A stretch of DNA of 64,000 bases from Spirirestis rafaelensis WJT71-NPBG6 (GTDB lineage Bacteria; Cyanobacteriota; Cyanobacteriia; Cyanobacteriales; Nostocaceae): contig JAHHID010000006.1 of assembly GCA_019359015.1 (NCBI GenBank), forward strand, positions 85,547-149,546, given 5' to 3'. The notes under the pieces were generated by a model. It did not search any database, was not told the origin of the DNA, and saw nothing but the letters and a program-made list of their open reading frames with translations. A program made the position numbers and the translations under genes. This document shows, piece after piece, positions 17,332 to 26,138 of the stretch; position 1 is the first letter of the stretch; each line of letters starts with the position of its first letter.

Positions 17332-17433
17332 CATATCTTTGACCGCTCATAAAGCCTCGTGGGATGTGTGGAAACGAGCGCGTCTTCAGCCCTGGGTCGG
17401 TGACTTTTTTCTACCCTTATGGTCAAAGATATG
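17332..17433. mobile_element. Short element with 13-bp perfect terminal inverted repeats
   Basis: CATATCTTTGACC at 17332-17344 is the exact reverse complement of 17421-17433. The 102-bp unit contains a smaller hairpin (CTCGT with ACGAG, 17357-17378) and no reading frame. The flanks show no clear target duplication. It may be a MITE or a structured RNA element located between cysC and hemH. Confidence 0.5.
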
Positions 17434-17566
17434 ATAGTTACGACAATAATCGTTAAACACAGACCAGGCTAGCCTTCACAGAACGCTAAGGGCGAACAGC
17501 CTGAAGGCTTTTGAAGTTTGAAGATACGCCTTAAGAGGCAATTTTTACCTTTTATATCTTAATCTT

Positions 17567-18730
17567 TTACAAAAGACCTATCATGTGCAGCAGACCGCGA
17601 CCAGTAATTAGCTCGAAAACTAAGGCAATAAAGCCTAGCATGGCGATACGACCATTCCAAACTTCCGCGCTAGTAGTCAGACCCCACTCCCAACGCTCTG
17701 GTGGGTAAATTCTCACCTTTTTCTTCATCTGATTGACTTGTGAGAGTGGCAGACTGGGCGATTTTAGCGCCTCTAAAACTAAATCCGCCAAAGCTCTAAT
17801 AAACAATGGATGAGTATTGGGAGCAGGTACGCGACGGAAGTTTTCAATTCCTGATTCCTCTGCGAGTTCCCGATACTCAATATCAATTTCTTGTAATGTC
17901 TCGATGTGTTCTGAGACAAAACTGATAGGTACAACCACCAAATCTTTCACGCCTTTTGCGCCTAGTTCTTCAAGCGCGTCATCAGTATAAGGTTGCAGCC
18001 ATTCTACCGGACCAACGCGACTTTGATAAGCTAAGGTGTGTTCATTTGGTCGATTGAGGGTCTGCATGATTAAGGCAGTACATTCCTCAATTTCTTGCTG
18101 GTAGGGGTCGCCGGCTTCTTCAACGTAGTTTTTAGGAACACCATGAGCGCTGAAGAAGACACGAACAGAGTCAGGATTAGGAAATTGATCGAGTTCCTGA
18201 GCTATCAGTTCTGCCATTGCTTGCAGGTAGCTTGGTTCTTTGTACCAGGAGGGAATAACTTTGTATTCAATGCGCTGAAGTTTTGGGTCTTCTCGCCACA
18301 GTTTATCTAACAGGCGAAAGCTGGAACCACTGGTACTGATGGAAAATTGGGGATAAAGAGGTAAAATTACTAGATGTTCGATGTCGTCTTGGGTAAGTTG
18401 AGCGATCGCTTCTTCGGTATAAGGATGCCAATAACGCATTCCTACATATATGTTCGCTTCTTGCCCCAAAGCTTGCAATTGTTCTTTTAAGGCTTCTCCT
18501 TGCGCTTCGGTAATCCGCCGTAATGGAGAACCACCGCCAATTTGCTTGTAGTTTTCTTGAGATTTTTGGGTTCGCCTTGACGCAATCAACCATGCCAGGG
18601 GTTTTTGCAACCAGCTAAAGGGTAAGCGAATAATTTCTGGATCGGAAAACAGATTATACAGAAATGGTCCAACATCTTCCAATTTATCTGGACCGCCCAG
18701 ATTGAGTAATAATACGCCTACACGATCCAT
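17567..18730 (-). CDS. hemH: Ferrochelatase with C-terminal chlorophyll-binding helix
   Basis: Inserts Fe2+ into protoporphyrin IX, the last step of heme synthesis, at the thylakoid or plasma membrane. 387 residues, the length of the cyanobacterial/plastid type II enzyme. Catalytic core: [14 protein letters not shown] at the start, the metal-site VFFSAHGVP, and [21 protein letters not shown]. After a linker, the C-terminal tail has a transmembrane CAB/HLIP segment ([19 protein letters not shown]), as in cyanobacterial ferrochelatases, thought to tie heme synthesis to chlorophyll status. It is divergent from the methyltransferase gene with a 93-bp shared promoter region. Confidence 0.97.
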   Translation of the reverse strand: MDRVGVLLLNLGGPDKLEDVGPFLYNLFSDPEIIRLPFSWLQKPLAWLIASRRTQKSQENYKQIGGGSPLRRITEAQGEALKEQLQALGQEANIYVGMRYWHPYTEEAIAQLTQDDIEHLVILPLYPQFSISTSGSSFRLLDKLWREDPKLQRIEYKVIPSWYKEPSYLQAMAELIAQELDQFPNPDSVRVFFSAHGVPKNYVEEAGDPYQQEIEECTALIMQTLNRPNEHTLAYQSRVGPVEWLQPYTDDALEELGAKGVKDLVVVPISFVSEHIETLQEIDIEYRELAEESGIENFRRVPAPNTHPLFIRALADLVLEALKSPSLPLSQVNQMKKKVRIYPPERWEWGLTTSAEVWNGRIAMLGFIALVFELITGRGLLHMIGLL

Positions 18731-18823
18731 AGCAATTACAATCCCCCAATCTTTTCAGATTTTTTACTAATGTTAACAATATATCTTTATTAAATATAAA
18801 GGCTAATGGGGAGGGTGGAAACA

Positions 18824-19447
18824 GTGGCAACAATTTTCAGGGATTGGAGTTACCGCTATCAATGGTTGTATGATGCCATATCTGGCTTGGCAGCTTTAAG
18901 CGTCGGTGGTGAAGGGCGTTTCCGGCAGCTTGCTTTGCAAGGCTTAACGATTGAATCTGATACGAAAATTTTAGATTTGTGTTGCGGTAGCGGTCAAGCA
19001 ACGCAAGTATTAGTCAAATATTCACAAAATGTAACAGGACTCGATGCTTCACCGCTATCTTTAAAACGAGCAAGGCAGAATGTGCCTCAAGCGCAATATG
19101 TGGAAGCTTTTGCGGAGAAAATGCCGTTTGCAGATAATGAATTTGATGTTGTGCATACTAGTGTCGCCTTACATGAAATGCAGCCAGAGCAATTACGACA
19201 AATTATTAAAGAAGTTTATCGAGTGCTAAAACCAGGGGGGATATTTACATTAGTGGATTTTCATAATCCCACGAACCCGCTATTTGTGCCTGGATTGTCG
19301 CTGTTTTTGCTATTGTTTGAGACAGAGACAGCTTGGCAGTTGTTGAAAACCGATTTAGCTGGATTGCTTACAGAGACAGGATTTCAAGAATGCGATCGCA
19401 CTTTGACTGCGGGTGGAAGTTTGCAATTAATCAAAGCGAGAAAATAG
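18824..19447 (+). CDS. Class I SAM-dependent methyltransferase
   Basis: 207 residues from the GTG at 18824, chosen because GGGGAGGG lies 8 bases before it and MATIFRDWSYRYQWLYD is a natural start; an ATG at 18806 would swallow that site. The SAM-binding motif ILDLCCGSGQATQVL, the acidic LDASP after strand 2, and the motif II/III blocks FDVVHTSVALHEM and RVLKPGGIFTLVDFH are clear. The layout resembles UbiE/menaquinone-type C-methyltransferases, but the substrate cannot be read. The neighbours hemH and psbA suggest, weakly, a photosynthetic lipid or quinone substrate. The convergent terminator at 19508 ends it. Confidence 0.88.
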   Translation: MATIFRDWSYRYQWLYDAISGLAALSVGGEGRFRQLALQGLTIESDTKILDLCCGSGQATQVLVKYSQNVTGLDASPLSLKRARQNVPQAQYVEAFAEKMPFADNEFDVVHTSVALHEMQPEQLRQIIKEVYRVLKPGGIFTLVDFHNPTNPLFVPGLSLFLLLFETETAWQLLKTDLAGLLTETGFQECDRTLTAGGSLQLIKARK

Positions 19448-19507
19448 GGTCGTATTCATTTACCCACACTGCTGAATACAACTCGTAGTAAGCGATTTAT
19501 CTCTTAA

Positions 19508-19545
19508 AAAAAAGCGCCCCCCGAAATTCGGGAGGCGCTTTTTAT
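19508..19545. terminator. Bidirectional terminator between the methyltransferase and psbA
   Basis: An A-run, then GCGCC(C)CCCGAA pairing with TTCGGG(A)GGCGC, then TTTTTATTT. A-run on one side and T-run on the other make it a terminator in both directions, matching the convergent genes. Confidence 0.85.
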
Positions 19546-19563
19546 TTAGCTAAGACTTGAAGA

Positions 19564-20646
19564 TTAGCCGTTGATAGCAGGTGCTGTTAGAGCAACAGGA
19601 GCGAAGTCACCAGCAGCCAAATCTAGAGGGAAGTTGTGAGCGTTACGCTCGTGCATTACTTCCATACCTAGGTTAGCGCGGTTGATTACGTCAGCCCATG
19701 TGTTGATTACACGACCACTTGAATCAATTACTGATTGGTTGAAGTTGAAACCGTTCAGGTTGAATGCCATTGTGCTCACACCCAAGGAGGTGAACCAGAT
19801 ACCAACTACTGGCCATGCTGCCAAGAAGAAGTGCAAGGAGCGGCTGTTGTTGAATGAAGCGTATTGGAAAATCAAGCGACCGAAGTAACCGTGTGCTGCA
19901 ACAATGTTGTAGGTTTCTTCTTCTTGACCGAATTTGTAACCGTAGTTTTGTGATTCGGTTTCGGTGGTTTCACGAACCAACGAAGAAGTTACTAGTGAAC
20001 CGTGCATTGCAGAGAACAAACTTCCGCCGAATACACCAGCTACACCTAGTTGGTGGAAGGGGTGCATCAAGATGTTGTGTTCTGCTTGGAACACAATCAT
20101 GAAGTTGAAGGTTCCGGAGATACCCAAAGGCATACCGTCAGAGAATGAACCTTGACCGATTGGGTAGATCAAGAATACTGCGGTTGCTGCTGCAACAGGG
20201 GCACTGAATGCTAGGCAGATCCAAGGACGCATACCTAAGCGGTAAGAAAGTTCCCATTCACGACCGAGGTAGCAGAATACGCCAATTAGGAAGTGGAATA
20301 CTACCAATTGGTAAGGACCACCGTTGTACAACCACTCATCTAACGAAGCTGCTTCCCAAATTGGGTAGAAGTGCAAGCCAATTGCGTTAGAAGAAGGAAC
20401 AACTGCACCGCTTATGATGTTGTTTCCGTAAATCAATGAACCTGCAACAGGCTCACGGATACCATCGATGTCAACTGGAGGTGCTGCGATGAACGCAATG
20501 ATGAAGCAGGTGGTAGCGGCTAGCAGGGTTGGGATCATTAATACGCCGAACCAACCGATGTATAAACGGTTTTCTGTGCTGGTGATCCAGGTACAGAACC
20601 GTTCCCATACGTTGGCGCTTTCGCGTCTTTGTAAGGTTGTGGTCAT
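19564..20646 (-). CDS. psbA: Photosystem II reaction-centre protein D1, Glu130 (high-light-type) form
   Basis: 360 residues, five thylakoid membrane helices. Functional residues are all in place: TyrZ at 161, chlorophyll ligand His198, iron/quinone ligands His215 and His272, Ser264 of the QB site, and oxygen-cluster ligands Asp170, Glu189, His332, Glu333, His337, Asp342 and Ala344. Residues 345-360 are the C-terminal extension removed by CtpA. Residue 130 is Glu, which in studied cyanobacteria marks the high-light D1:2-type isoform rather than the Gln130 standard form. The start lacks a Shine-Dalgarno sequence and follows an A-rich stretch, common for psbA. Confidence 0.99.
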   Translation of the reverse strand: MTTTLQRRESANVWERFCTWITSTENRLYIGWFGVLMIPTLLAATTCFIIAFIAAPPVDIDGIREPVAGSLIYGNNIISGAVVPSSNAIGLHFYPIWEAASLDEWLYNGGPYQLVVFHFLIGVFCYLGREWELSYRLGMRPWICLAFSAPVAAATAVFLIYPIGQGSFSDGMPLGISGTFNFMIVFQAEHNILMHPFHQLGVAGVFGGSLFSAMHGSLVTSSLVRETTETESQNYGYKFGQEEETYNIVAAHGYFGRLIFQYASFNNSRSLHFFLAAWPVVGIWFTSLGVSTMAFNLNGFNFNQSVIDSSGRVINTWADVINRANLGMEVMHERNAHNFPLDLAAGDFAPVALTAPAING

Positions 20647-20681
20647 TTTTTTATGATTGCTTGATTTGTGTATGAAATATG

Positions 20682-20739
20682 CAGGTAGGTGTTTCTACCT
20701 GTTGTTAAACATAGTAGAACTAATATTGAGTTTTGTAAA
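20682..20739 (-). promoter_or_regulatory. psbA promoter and 5'-UTR hairpin
   Basis: On the minus strand TTTACA (20734-20739) and TACTAT (20711-20716) are 17 bases apart, a good sigma70-type promoter; transcription would start near 20704, leaving a 5'-UTR of about 57 bases. Within that leader CAGGTAG and CTACCTG (20682-20688 with 20695-20701) form a 7-bp hairpin that may affect mRNA stability. Confidence 0.65.
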
Positions 20740-20952
20740 GTACTTTCAGAAACTTTTTTACAATTAGTGTAGCTTGGCGGCAATCACTATTCGTTCAAAA
20801 AGGTTAAAAAGCTTACTACACAAGCTTTACTGATGGTTTAATACCCTATAATTTTTCGGCTGATAAAAGCTTGTTTGCGCCAGATAAGCACAACTTAGAG
20901 GTAATCGGGGACTAACTTATAGATATATATGAATTATTAGATTCTGTTTTTT

Positions 20953-21939
20953 ATGGAAATTTCTCATTTACATACAGTTACTTATAGCCCTGCTTACACA
21001 ATTGTTCCGACATACGAGTGCTTTAATCGCTGTAGTTACTGCAACTTTCGGACAGATTCGGCTAAAAGTCCCTGGATGACTCTATCAGCCGCAGAAAATC
21101 TTTTAAAACAACTTCAAAGCAAAGATGTCTGTGAAATCTTGATACTCAGTGGTGAGGTACATCCCTCTTCATCGCGGCGTCAAGCTTGGTTTCAGCGGAT
21201 TTACGATTTATGTAAATTGGCACTTTCAATGGGGTTTCTGCCGCACACCAATGCAGGAGTCCTGAGTTATGAAGAAATGCAAAAATTAAAGACAGTTAAC
21301 GTTTCTATGGGGTTGATGTTAGAGCAATTAAACCCAGTATTGTTAAATACAGTGCATAAATACGCACCAAGTAAAGTACCAGAAGTCCGGTTGCAACAAT
21401 TAGAGTGGGCAGGTGAGTTGCAAATTCCTTTTACAACAGGGCTACTACTGGGAATAGGAGAAACTGAGGATGATTGGTGGGAAACATTAGAAGCTATAAC
21501 TTGCCTGCATCAGCGTTACCATCATATCCAAGAAGTCATTTTGCAACCCCACAGCCCTGGATATCAGCAAACGTTTGATGCACCGGCTTTTGACCTATAT
21601 AAATTACCAGAAGTCGTTTTCAGGGCACGTCAAATTCTTCCCCCAGATATTAGCATCCAAATTCCACCAAATTTAGTCAAAGATGACCGCTGGTTACTCG
21701 CTTGTATAGAAGCTGGGGCAAGGGATTTAGGGGGAATTGGACCAAAAGATGAAGTAAATCCCGATTATCTGCATCTTCAAGTGGAGGCTTTGCAAGAAAT
21801 TTTACAACAAGCTAGGTGGGAAGTGCTGCCGAGGTTGCCAATTTATCCGCAGTTCGATGATTGGTTATCAGTGGAATTGCAAGTAGCGGTGAAGCGGTGG
21901 CGCAGTATCACCCATAGACTACAACAGCATAGTATTTAA
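20953..21939 (+). CDS. cofG: 7,8-didemethyl-8-hydroxy-5-deazariboflavin synthase subunit CofG
   Basis: Radical-SAM half of F0 synthase, making the deazaflavin chromophore from the tyrosine-diaminouracil adduct. 328 residues. The radical-SAM cluster motif CxxxCxxC is at Cys23/27/30 (CFNRCSYC), followed by LILSGEVHPSSS, LGIGETEDDWWETLEA and the late GARDLGGIGPKDEVNP typical of CofG. In cyanobacteria F0 serves mainly as antenna for DNA photolyase. The partner cofH is not in the window. It is transcribed away from psbA and is monocistronic as far as visible. Confidence 0.94.
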   Translation: MEISHLHTVTYSPAYTIVPTYECFNRCSYCNFRTDSAKSPWMTLSAAENLLKQLQSKDVCEILILSGEVHPSSSRRQAWFQRIYDLCKLALSMGFLPHTNAGVLSYEEMQKLKTVNVSMGLMLEQLNPVLLNTVHKYAPSKVPEVRLQQLEWAGELQIPFTTGLLLGIGETEDDWWETLEAITCLHQRYHHIQEVILQPHSPGYQQTFDAPAFDLYKLPEVVFRARQILPPDISIQIPPNLVKDDRWLLACIEAGARDLGGIGPKDEVNPDYLHLQVEALQEILQQARWEVLPRLPIYPQFDDWLSVELQVAVKRWRSITHRLQQHSI

Positions 21940-22417
21940 GGTAAGCTCAAGACTGGATTTTAAAATAAAAGGAGGCGATGTCTTACGACAAGCCGATGCA
22001 GCGTCTACGCCTAAAATCTCATTCTGTATATTATATTGGTAAGTTTTTATTATTTATACAAATACAGCAAAATTTCAAAGATGCATTGGATACTTGAATA
22101 CGGTTTTTATCCCAGCCTCAGTTAAAGAAATGAAATGAATTATGAGAATTGCTAATTGACACGTACAATCATTGAGGGTGCTAACGGTAGTCATAATCAA
22201 AGTAATCAGGCGATCGCTTAACTTAAGCTAAATATCAATTGCAATTAAATACTTTTAAGTTATTTTCTCTCACTTTTTTAAGTTTGCACTTCTTTTAGTC
22301 GATAAATTTCTCTTTTTTTCGACTACATACTCCAAAAAAAGCCCTATCTGTGGCAATCTGGGAAACAGAGATTTTTAAATCTGATATTTTTGCTACAGCA
22401 AATTTACCTAAGAGGTT
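21940..22417. other. Gene-free spacer before ispG
   Basis: 478 bp. It contains AAAGGAGGCGATGTCTTACG and a short GCAGCGTCTACGCC repeat piece near 21966-22014, a HIP1 site at 22210, and a very T-rich stretch at 22260-22340 that probably holds the ispG promoter. No coding sequence or structured RNA recognised. Confidence 0.4.
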
Positions 22418-23644
22418 ATGCAAACCTTACCAACACTAAATACTTCCAACACTGCACCGAGTCAAGCCTCTTTTGACACAACTATTAAGCGTCGCAAAAC
22501 ACGTCCTGTGAAAGTTGGCAATGTCACTATTGGGGGTGGCTTCCCGGTGGTGGTGCAATCGATGATTAATGAAGACACACTTGATATTGATGGTTCTGTA
22601 GCAGGAATTCGGCGTTTGCACGAAATTGGCTGCGAAATTGTCCGAGTCACAGTACCAAGTATGGCTCATGCGAAAGCATTGGCAGAAATTAAACAAAAAT
22701 TAATTAAAACTTACCAAGACGTACCCATCGTTGCTGATGTCCATCACAACGGGATGAAAATTGCCTTGGAAGTAGCCAAACACATAGAAAAAGTGCGGAT
22801 TAATCCAGGTTTATATGTGTTTGAAAAGCCAAACGCCAATAGAGGCGAATTTACCAAAACCGAATTTGATGAAATCGGCGAAAAAGTCCGCGAAACTCTA
22901 GAACCTCTGGTAGTTTCTTTGCGCGATCAAGGTAAATCAATGCGAATCGGCGTAAATCACGGTTCCCTAGCCGAAAGGATGCTATTTACCTACGGCGACA
23001 CGCCTGAAGGAATGGTAGAATCGGCTTTGGAATTCATTCGCATCTGTGAATCTTTGGATTTTCATAATTTGGTAATTTCCATGAAAGCTTCACGGGTGCC
23101 GGTGATGGTAGCTGCGTATCGTCTGATGGCAAAGCGCATGGACGAACTCGGTATGGATTATCCTTTGCATTTGGGTGTGACAGAAGCTGGTGATGGCGAA
23201 TACGGACGGATTAAATCCACTGCGGGTATTGCGACATTGCTAGCTGATGGCATTGGTGACACGATTCGAGTGTCTCTGACTGAAGCACCAGAAAAAGAAA
23301 TTCCCGTCTGTTATAGCATTTTGCAAGCTTTAGGATTGCGGAAGACGATGGTGGAGTACGTCGCGTGCCCTTCCTGCGGACGTACTTTATTTAATTTAGA
23401 AGAAGTGTTACACAAAGTCAGGGAAGCAACAAAACACCTAACTGGGCTAGACATTGCAGTTATGGGTTGTATCGTCAATGGTCCCGGAGAAATGGCTGAT
23501 GCTGACTATGGTTATGTCGGCAAAACTCCAGGTTATATTTCTCTCTATCGAGGGAGAGAAGAAATTAAAAAAGTACCAGAAGATAAAGGTGTAGAGGAGT
23601 TAATTAATTTGATTAAAGCTGATGATCGCTGGGTAGAACCGTAA
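22418..23644 (+). CDS. ispG: 4-hydroxy-3-methylbut-2-en-1-yl diphosphate synthase
   Basis: Converts MEcPP to HMBPP in the MEP isoprenoid pathway using a 4Fe-4S cluster and, in cyanobacteria, ferredoxin. 408 residues, the bacterial/cyanobacterial length. The N-terminal TIM barrel has [19 protein letters not shown] and the conserved IVADVHHNG. The C-terminal iron-sulfur domain has cluster cysteines Cys317, Cys320 (CPSC) and Cys351 (GCIVNGPGE). A second MEP gene, ispE, is about 39 kb away in the window. Confidence 0.97.
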   Translation: MQTLPTLNTSNTAPSQASFDTTIKRRKTRPVKVGNVTIGGGFPVVVQSMINEDTLDIDGSVAGIRRLHEIGCEIVRVTVPSMAHAKALAEIKQKLIKTYQDVPIVADVHHNGMKIALEVAKHIEKVRINPGLYVFEKPNANRGEFTKTEFDEIGEKVRETLEPLVVSLRDQGKSMRIGVNHGSLAERMLFTYGDTPEGMVESALEFIRICESLDFHNLVISMKASRVPVMVAAYRLMAKRMDELGMDYPLHLGVTEAGDGEYGRIKSTAGIATLLADGIGDTIRVSLTEAPEKEIPVCYSILQALGLRKTMVEYVACPSCGRTLFNLEEVLHKVREATKHLTGLDIAVMGCIVNGPGEMADADYGYVGKTPGYISLYRGREEIKKVPEDKGVEELINLIKADDRWVEP

Positions 23645-23649
23645 ATAAA

Positions 23650-23748
23650 TTAGGGCTAGGGACGCTTAGGCTAGGGGCTAGTTGAAAGAAATTCTTAAAT
23701 ACTAATCCTAGTCCCCAGTCAAGAGTCCCCAGTCCTTAATCCCTAGAA
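23650..23748. repeat. Short repeats of the CTAGTCCCCAGT type
   Basis: Several partly overlapping copies of GGGGCTAG/GGGCTAGG and, further on, the reverse-oriented CTAGTCCCCAGT and GTCCCCAGTCC. The two halves can pair. This is the same repeat family seen at 36421-36450. Confidence 0.6.
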
Positions 23749-23867
23749 CAACCGGATTGCAAATCATTTTTCTGAAAGAAGAATACATGTCCGGTCTTTA
23801 CAGTGATACCCTGTGTTAGATTGAGCATACTGAATATATTTTTTCCTTAGCCCTTGCAACTGTCATT

Positions 23868-25151
23868 ATGGTGATTACAAGAAATGGACTTGTTTTGGGT
23901 GCTACGGCAGTAACACTAACCACAATTGCTGTTACTAGTCTTGGCATTCACTCCCAAGGACAGGCTTTATTTAAAGAAAGTCCCAAAGAATTAGTAGACG
24001 AAGTTTGGCAAATTGTTCAACGCCAATATGTAGACGGTACTTTTAATAAGTTAGATTGGCAGGCTGTTCGTCGTGAGTACTTGAGCAAGTCCTACACCAA
24101 CAAGCAGGAAGCTTACAAATCCATCCGGGAAATGCTCAAAAAGCTAGATGACCCCTACACCCGGTTTATGGACCCCCAAGAGTTCAAGAATATGCAAGTT
24201 GACACCTCTGGGGAACTCATAGGAATAGGCATCACAATCAGTCAAGATGAAAAAACGAAGCAATTGGTTGTGATTGCCCCGATTGAGGATACACCAGCTT
24301 TTAAGGCTGGAATTTTGGCAAAGGACAAGATCCTCAAAATTAACGGTAAATCTACCAAGGGAATGGATACTAATCAGGCTGTATCTTTGATTCGAGGTGA
24401 ACCGAATACTACGGTAAATTTAACTGTTGATCGTGACGGTCAACAAAAAGATTTTCAAATTAAACGCGCACGGATTGAAATCCATCCGGTGAAGTATTCC
24501 CAAAAGCAAACACCAGCAGGCAATACCGGATACATTCGCTTGAACCAGTTCAGCGCTAATGCGGCTAAGGAAATGCAAAGCGCAATTAAAGATTTAGAAA
24601 GGAAAAATGTTGCTGGCTATGTTCTGGATCTGCGCGGAAACCCAGGTGGTTTATTATTCGCTAGTGTAGACATTGCCCGCATGTTTATAAATAGAGGTAC
24701 GATTGTCTCAACTATTCCTCGCCAGGGTGAGGCAGAAAAAGAAGTGGCAAACGGACGCGCTTTGACAAATAAACCGGTGGTGGTATTGGTGGATAAAGGT
24801 TCGGCTAGCGCAAGTGAAATCCTATCAGGGGCGTTGCAGGATAACAAGCGTGCTGTTATAGTTGGTACTCAAACTTTTGGTAAAGGTTTAGTGCAATCAG
24901 TGCGTCCTCTAGATGATGGTTCAGGGTTGGCAGTAACGATCGCTAAATATCATACCCCCAATGGCAAAGATATTAATAAGCATGGAATCGACCCAGATGT
25001 CAAAGTAGATTTGACTGATGCCCAGAAACAGGAATTGTGGCTGCGCGATCGCGAGAAACTTGCTACATTAGCAGACCCGCAATTCGCTAAAGCAATAGAA
25101 ATTCTAGGTAAAGAAATTGCTGGCAAAGGCACAACTAGGGCAGAAAAATAA
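23868..25151 (+). CDS. Carboxyl-terminal processing protease (S41 family)
   Basis: 427 residues. N-terminal signal or membrane anchor (residues about 7-32), then helical domain, PDZ domain (about 115-200; GELIGIGITI to GMDTNQAVSLIRG) and the S41 catalytic domain. The catalytic serine lies in GSASASEIL (311-319) and the Lys of the Ser/Lys dyad is Lys339 (FGKG). Cyanobacteria carry several paralogues (CtpA/B/C); CtpA removes the D1 C-terminal extension. Which paralogue this is cannot be decided by eye, although psbA lies only 3 kb away. Exported to the periplasm or lumen. Confidence 0.95.
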   Translation: MVITRNGLVLGATAVTLTTIAVTSLGIHSQGQALFKESPKELVDEVWQIVQRQYVDGTFNKLDWQAVRREYLSKSYTNKQEAYKSIREMLKKLDDPYTRFMDPQEFKNMQVDTSGELIGIGITISQDEKTKQLVVIAPIEDTPAFKAGILAKDKILKINGKSTKGMDTNQAVSLIRGEPNTTVNLTVDRDGQQKDFQIKRARIEIHPVKYSQKQTPAGNTGYIRLNQFSANAAKEMQSAIKDLERKNVAGYVLDLRGNPGGLLFASVDIARMFINRGTIVSTIPRQGEAEKEVANGRALTNKPVVVLVDKGSASASEILSGALQDNKRAVIVGTQTFGKGLVQSVRPLDDGSGLAVTIAKYHTPNGKDINKHGIDPDVKVDLTDAQKQELWLRDREKLATLADPQFAKAIEILGKEIAGKGTTRAEK

Positions 25152-25210
25152 AGAAAAATAAATTTGAGATTTGGGATTTGGGATTTTAGATTGGCATTTA
25201 AAATCCTAAA

Positions 25211-25399
25211 TCAGACGGGTTGACATTTACCTGAGCGAATCAGTCCGACACGACGGGCGATCGCTTCTCCTTCTGAGGTAAAAGGTCCCCAAGTTTCTAC
25301 AATCTCTGGATTATCGTCTTCGGTTACTTCTTGGCTGGGGACGATTTCGCAATTTCCGGCAGGACGCTTGACTATATGCCACAATTGTGCGTTATTCAT
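25211..25399 (-). CDS. Conserved cyanobacterial protein, 62 residues
   Basis: Small acidic protein with an aromatic start (LWHIVKRPAGNCEIVPS) and a conserved-looking end (WGPFTSEGEAIARRVGLIRS then GKCQPV). Proteins of this shape are common in Nostocales and are sometimes labelled transposase-related in annotations, but nothing here supports a transposase. Two cysteines, no signal peptide. It faces the protease gene across a heptamer repeat (25160-25200). Function unknown. Confidence 0.65.
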   Translation of the reverse strand: MNNAQLWHIVKRPAGNCEIVPSQEVTEDDNPEIVETWGPFTSEGEAIARRVGLIRSGKCQPV

Positions 25400-25556
25400 A
25401 AGTGATATAAAAATTTTGTTTCTTACAGAAGAGATTTTACGGCATACTCAAAGCATCTGAGCGCTTTTTAAATTTAAAATTGTTTACTGGCTCAGTCAGA
25501 TTATCGCATTTTGGTAAGTCGTAACGAGTCTCGCCCAAAAGCGGAATTATACCCTT

Positions 25557-25958
25557 TTGGGCTGCAAGAAAAAATTCCAGCTTTTTTGTTATCGCTACGT
25601 CGAGGCGATCGCAGTTGTCAATCAATTAATTCGTTCTGGAAAAGCGGTAATTAGTACCCAGGTGATCGGAGAGTTTTTTATGGCAACAACCCGGACTCGG
25701 CGATCGCTTCTAACTCCGGCTGAAGCGGTGGTACGAATGCGTAATTATTCAGCTGCTTGCCATGTTCTTGATATTACAAGACTCATCTGTCTAGAAGCAA
25801 TTCGCGGTGTGGAAATTCATCACTTTGGATTTTGGGATGCCCAAATTTGGGCAACAGCGCGACTTAACCAAATTGAAGAAGTTTACACTGAGGACTTTGC
25901 ATCTGGTGCTACAGTTGAGGGTGTGCGGTTTACAAATCCTTTTGTAGAGGTATTGTAG
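25557..25958 (+). pseudogene. PIN-domain toxin (VapC type), N-terminally truncated
   Basis: From about 25600 the translation is a good VapC-like PIN domain: AIAVVNQLIRSGKAVISTQV, GEFFMATTRTRR, then FWDAQIWATARLNQIEEVYT and EDFASGATVEGVRFTNPF. The first strand with the essential aspartate (usually (V)DTNxLxY) is absent; the 14 or so codons before the similarity look random. Without that Asp the RNase centre is incomplete. No vapB-like antitoxin gene is upstream. It is probably a relic of a toxin-antitoxin pair. The late Asp residues (WDAQ, EDF) are retained. Confidence 0.6.
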
Positions 25959-26138
25959 TCAACAAAACTTACGCAAAAAGCGCCAAAAAGCTTAATTTAT
26001 CGAACTGCCAAGATGCTAAGAACCGCAAGGAATAAGAGGAGCGAGAGAGTTTTTGCGTCAGTCATAAAATTAAGGACACCCATAAAAGAGTGTCCCTAGG
26101 AGAAATTGTTTGATCTCAAACTAATCTAAAATCCCAAA

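Noticed and set aside
25437..25625. Minus-strand frame of 62 codons
   Set aside because: It overlaps the start of the PIN-domain relic, lacks a ribosome binding site and has no recognisable pattern.
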